In this document: positions 40,574 to 42,751 of the stretch, piece by piece | Layout of the letters: every line of letters starts with the position of its first letter | How positions within the stretch are numbered: the stretch's first letter is position 1 | Assembly (NCBI GenBank): GCA_905182385.1 | Contig: CAJJBS010000034.1 | Coordinates: forward strand, 1-42,751 | DNA from: Fidelibacterota bacterium TCS55 | GTDB lineage: Bacteria > Fidelibacterota > Marinisomatia > Marinisomatales > TCS55 | DNA length: 42,751 bases | Direction of reading: 5' to 3' | Program-made: the position numbers and the translations under genes | Notes under the pieces: model-generated | Seen by the model: only the letters and a program-made list of their open reading frames with translations | What the model was told of the DNA's origin: nothing | The model's database searches: none

Positions 40574-42751
40574 TTAATCCCACTTTTTACGCCATAATAA
40601 ATTTGGATTAGCATTTGTTAAACCTAAAGCTTCATAAACATCTGAATGAATTTTTTGTCTATAATTATAATAACTTGGGTCTTTATATGATCTACTAGGA
40701 TGAACAGCATTCGTTAATAAAATAATAAATACTTGATGCTCTGGGTCTATCCATAAAGATGTCCCTGTAAAACCTGTATGCCCATAACTACTATCAGAAA
40801 GATATACTCCACCTGATGCTTTTCCTTTTGGTGTATCCCAGCCTAGCGCACGGGAACTTCCTTCTAACAAATTAGCTCGGCTTGTAAATAAATTTACAGT
40901 TTCACTATTAAATATTCGCTTCCAACCATATATACCATTGTTTAACATCATTTGTGAAAATGTCGCAAGATCTCTCGCAGTAGAAAAAAGTCCTGCATGT
41001 CCAGCAACACCGTTTAAGCTATGTGCATTCTCATCATGAACAAATCCATGAATAGTTTTATTATGAACTTTACTAAGCTCTGTGGGAACAATTCTTTTTA
41101 TTCTACTTTTAGGAGGGTTAAAGTATGTAGAATTCATTCCTAATGGATTAAAAATAAGTGAATCTGTAAATAGATCAAGTCTAGTACCTGAAATAGTTTC
41201 AACAACTTTACCAAGAGTAATAATCCCAACATCTGAATAAATTGTATTTTTTTCTAGTTCATATTTAGGTTCTGTATTCATCACTGAATCCAATATGACT
41301 TCTACTGGTTTATTCATTTTAAAGTATTCTTTAAAAGCAGGTAAACCTGCAGTATGTGTTATAAGATGTCGAATTGTGGTATTTGATTTTTGTTTAAAAT
41401 GATTTTTCTGGAGTCCTTTGAACTCTGGTAAGTATTTAACAACTTTATCATCGAGTGATATCTTATTTTGATCCACTAGCAACATTACTGAAGAAGTAGT
41501 CGCTATAACTTTTGTTATTGATGCTAAATCATAAATATCACCCCTAGTCACTCTTTCTTTTTTAGCATATGTATGATATCCAAAAGCTTCATGAATGAAA
41601 ATTTCGCCATCTTTACTCGCAAGTAACACTCCACCTGGAAAAGCAGAATCTTTAACAGCTATTGATAAATATTTTTGGATATTTGAAATATTTACAGAAA
41701 TTTCATCTGCACGTATACGTTTTAATTCTTTCCCTGACTTCCAATTTGAATCTCTCTTTGGCCATTTTTTTCTAATGACTTTAAGACCCTCTCCAACTTT
41801 AGCTATACCAGGTATAGTTATTGGAAGAATCCCTGAAATATTTGAATTACCAATTAAAGCATTACCTACTGCTTTTTGAAGTAAGGGACTTCCTTTGTAG
41901 GCACATATATATACTGGCACATCTTTAAAATCTTGAATTAAATATGGACTCCCAAAACTAGTAACAACCATCTTCTTGCTTTTTTTTATTAATTTATTAA
42001 TAAAAATTGCTTCAACTTTTGGAAGAAAAATTTCATCTTTATGTTCTACTGGATTTGCAAATGCATTAAGTAAGACCAATGCATCTTTCGGAATTTGATC
42101 TAAAATATAATCTGCTACTAATAAACTATCAGATTTATCTATTTGAAAAGATATAACTTTTCGACCAGCTCTTTTTAATTGTTTTGTAAGATCGCTTTCA
42201 GCATGATTATTTTCTCTATCATAAAGATCAATAATGTATAATACCTCATCTACCTCAGGTTGCAATGGAAGCAACTTATTTTTATCAACTACGAGAGTAA
42301 TTGATTTTTGAGCAATTTCAGCCGCTGACTTAAAGTTTTTTTGTTTACCAATCTGGGTATAGGTATCTTTCATAGATATCATACGATTATTATGAAGTCC
42401 TAATTTTTCTTTCATCTTTAATACTTTTAATGCTGATCTGTTTATTCGATTTTCACTAATAATACCACTTAGAACAGCCTTCTCTATATGATCAATTGAG
42501 CGCTTTAAATCCATATTTTGAATAATAATATCTGACCCTGCATTAATAGTCTCAAATAAAGCATATTTATCAGAATAATTCTTAACTATTCCACCCATAC
42601 GCATTGCATCAGTTATTACTACACCATCAAACCCTAGTTTGGTTTTAAGTATATCTTGAATCCAAAATTTAGATAAAGTTGCTGGGTTTTCAGCATGATC
42701 TTGAAAGTCTGGTGCATTCACGTGAGCGACCATAACAGCATCAACACCAGC
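40574..42751 (-). CDS. nagZ: GH3 NagZ-like domain fused to beta-lactamase/AmiE-like domain, 5' end beyond the window
   Basis: The frame is open to the right edge (in-frame residues AGVDAVMVAHVNAP at the edge), so about the first third of the GH3 barrel is missing. Visible GH3 features are GFDGVVITDAMRMGG with the catalytic Asp encoded at 42608-42610, then the GH3 C-terminal sandwich (to about 41760). The last ~370 residues are a serine beta-lactamase/CubicO domain with SITK (codons near 41510-41521), YSD and HTGFTGT. NagZ removes beta-GlcNAc from muropeptides; in Bacillus the beta-lactamase-fold AmiE removes the stem peptide and is encoded next to NagZ. The fusion would combine both steps. 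The ATG at 42731-42733 is internal, not the start. Confidence 0.88.
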   Translation of the reverse strand, partial: AGVDAVMVAHVNAPDFQDHAENPATLSKFWIQDILKTKLGFDGVVITDAMRMGGIVKNYSDKYALFETINAGSDIIIQNMDLKRSIDHIEKAVLSGIISENRINRSALKVLKMKEKLGLHNNRMISMKDTYTQIGKQKNFKSAAEIAQKSITLVVDKNKLLPLQPEVDEVLYIIDLYDRENNHAESDLTKQLKRAGRKVISFQIDKSDSLLVADYILDQIPKDALVLLNAFANPVEHKDEIFLPKVEAIFINKLIKKSKKMVVTSFGSPYLIQDFKDVPVYICAYKGSPLLQKAVGNALIGNSNISGILPITIPGIAKVGEGLKVIRKKWPKRDSNWKSGKELKRIRADEISVNISNIQKYLSIAVKDSAFPGGVLLASKDGEIFIHEAFGYHTYAKKERVTRGDIYDLASITKVIATTSSVMLLVDQNKISLDDKVVKYLPEFKGLQKNHFKQKSNTTIRHLITHTAGLPAFKEYFKMNKPVEVILDSVMNTEPKYELEKNTIYSDVGIITLGKVVETISGTRLDLFTDSLIFNPLGMNSTYFNPPKSRIKRIVPTELSKVHNKTIHGFVHDENAHSLNGVAGHAGLFSTARDLATFSQMMLNNGIYGWKRIFNSETVNLFTSRANLLEGSSRALGWDTPKGKASGGVYLSDSSYGHTGFTGTSLWIDPEHQVFIILLTNAVHPSRSYKDPSYYNYRQKIHSDVYEALGLTNANPNLLWRKKWD

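Overview
This AT-rich window (roughly 30% GC by eye) has short intergenic gaps and many overlapping start/stop codons. It probably comes from a marine member of the Fibrobacteres-Chlorobi-Bacteroidetes (FCB) superphylum, and Candidatus Marinimicrobia (SAR406) fits best. The clues are two secreted proteins with FlgD-like/type IX-type C-terminal sorting domains (the 'NFPNPFNPST' type), many lipoproteins and SusCD-less sugar gene sets, a GldA/F/G-like ABC module, Na+:solute symporters in place of ABC importers, and PqqB-like and DUF1460 lipoproteins. The taxon is inference; the window holds no rRNA or marker gene. I saw no tRNA, rRNA, CRISPR array, transposase or integrase.

Layout. (a) 114-3621: a secreted seven-repeat FG-GAP/VCBS propeller on the minus strand, divergent from a four-gene plus-strand run (fatty acid hydroxylase/sterol desaturase family, thioredoxin-like lipoprotein, small membrane protein, SDR oxidoreductase). 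(b) 3654-7720, minus: a secreted VPS10/BNR-repeat protein whose signal peptide lies upstream of any normal start codon, then a PAS domain fused to a MenA-like UbiA prenyltransferase. (c) 7814-11532, minus: ABC ATPase, permease, GldG-like auxiliary protein and DUF4340 protein. (d) 11648-14163, minus: homocysteine S-methyltransferase-like protein and a secreted amidohydrolase. (e) 14229-29901, minus: a long catabolic run read from a Xaa-Pro peptidase (M24) through a 56-aa membrane protein, a hydroxylysine-kinase-like phosphotransferase, a phospho-lyase of the AGXT2L1/L2 type, a lipoprotein GH2 beta-galactosidase, a symporter, a trans-3-hydroxy-L-proline dehydratase, a GH109-type Tat-exported protein, a second symporter, a galactokinase-like GHMP kinase, a sugar-1-phosphate nucleotidyltransferase and a GT2 glycosyltransferase. 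(f) 30202-30900: PAP2 phosphatase. (g) 30993-38203, plus: a lysA-like gene broken by a -1 frameshift in an A7 run, then overlapping genes for a GH18 protein, NamZ (DUF1343/GH171), a PBP4-type DD-peptidase and a PqqB-like metallo-hydrolase. (h) 38319-42751, minus, convergent: Na+ symporter, DUF1460 amidase and a GH3-beta-lactamase fusion cut by the window edge.

How they work together. Region (e) reads as a pathway for glycosylated, hydroxylated structural protein of the collagen type: prolyl dipeptide cleavage, galactose removal and activation, 3-hydroxyproline dehydration, and hydroxylysine phosphorylation followed by ammonia/phosphate elimination. The single enzyme calls are well supported by motifs; the collective role is my inference and is the most interesting hypothesis here. 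Regions (g) and (h) form a peptidoglycan turnover/salvage island resembling the Bacillus amiE-nagZ-namZ set, but with NagZ and the beta-lactamase-fold partner fused and with a Na+ symporter and a second, cysteine-type amidase added.
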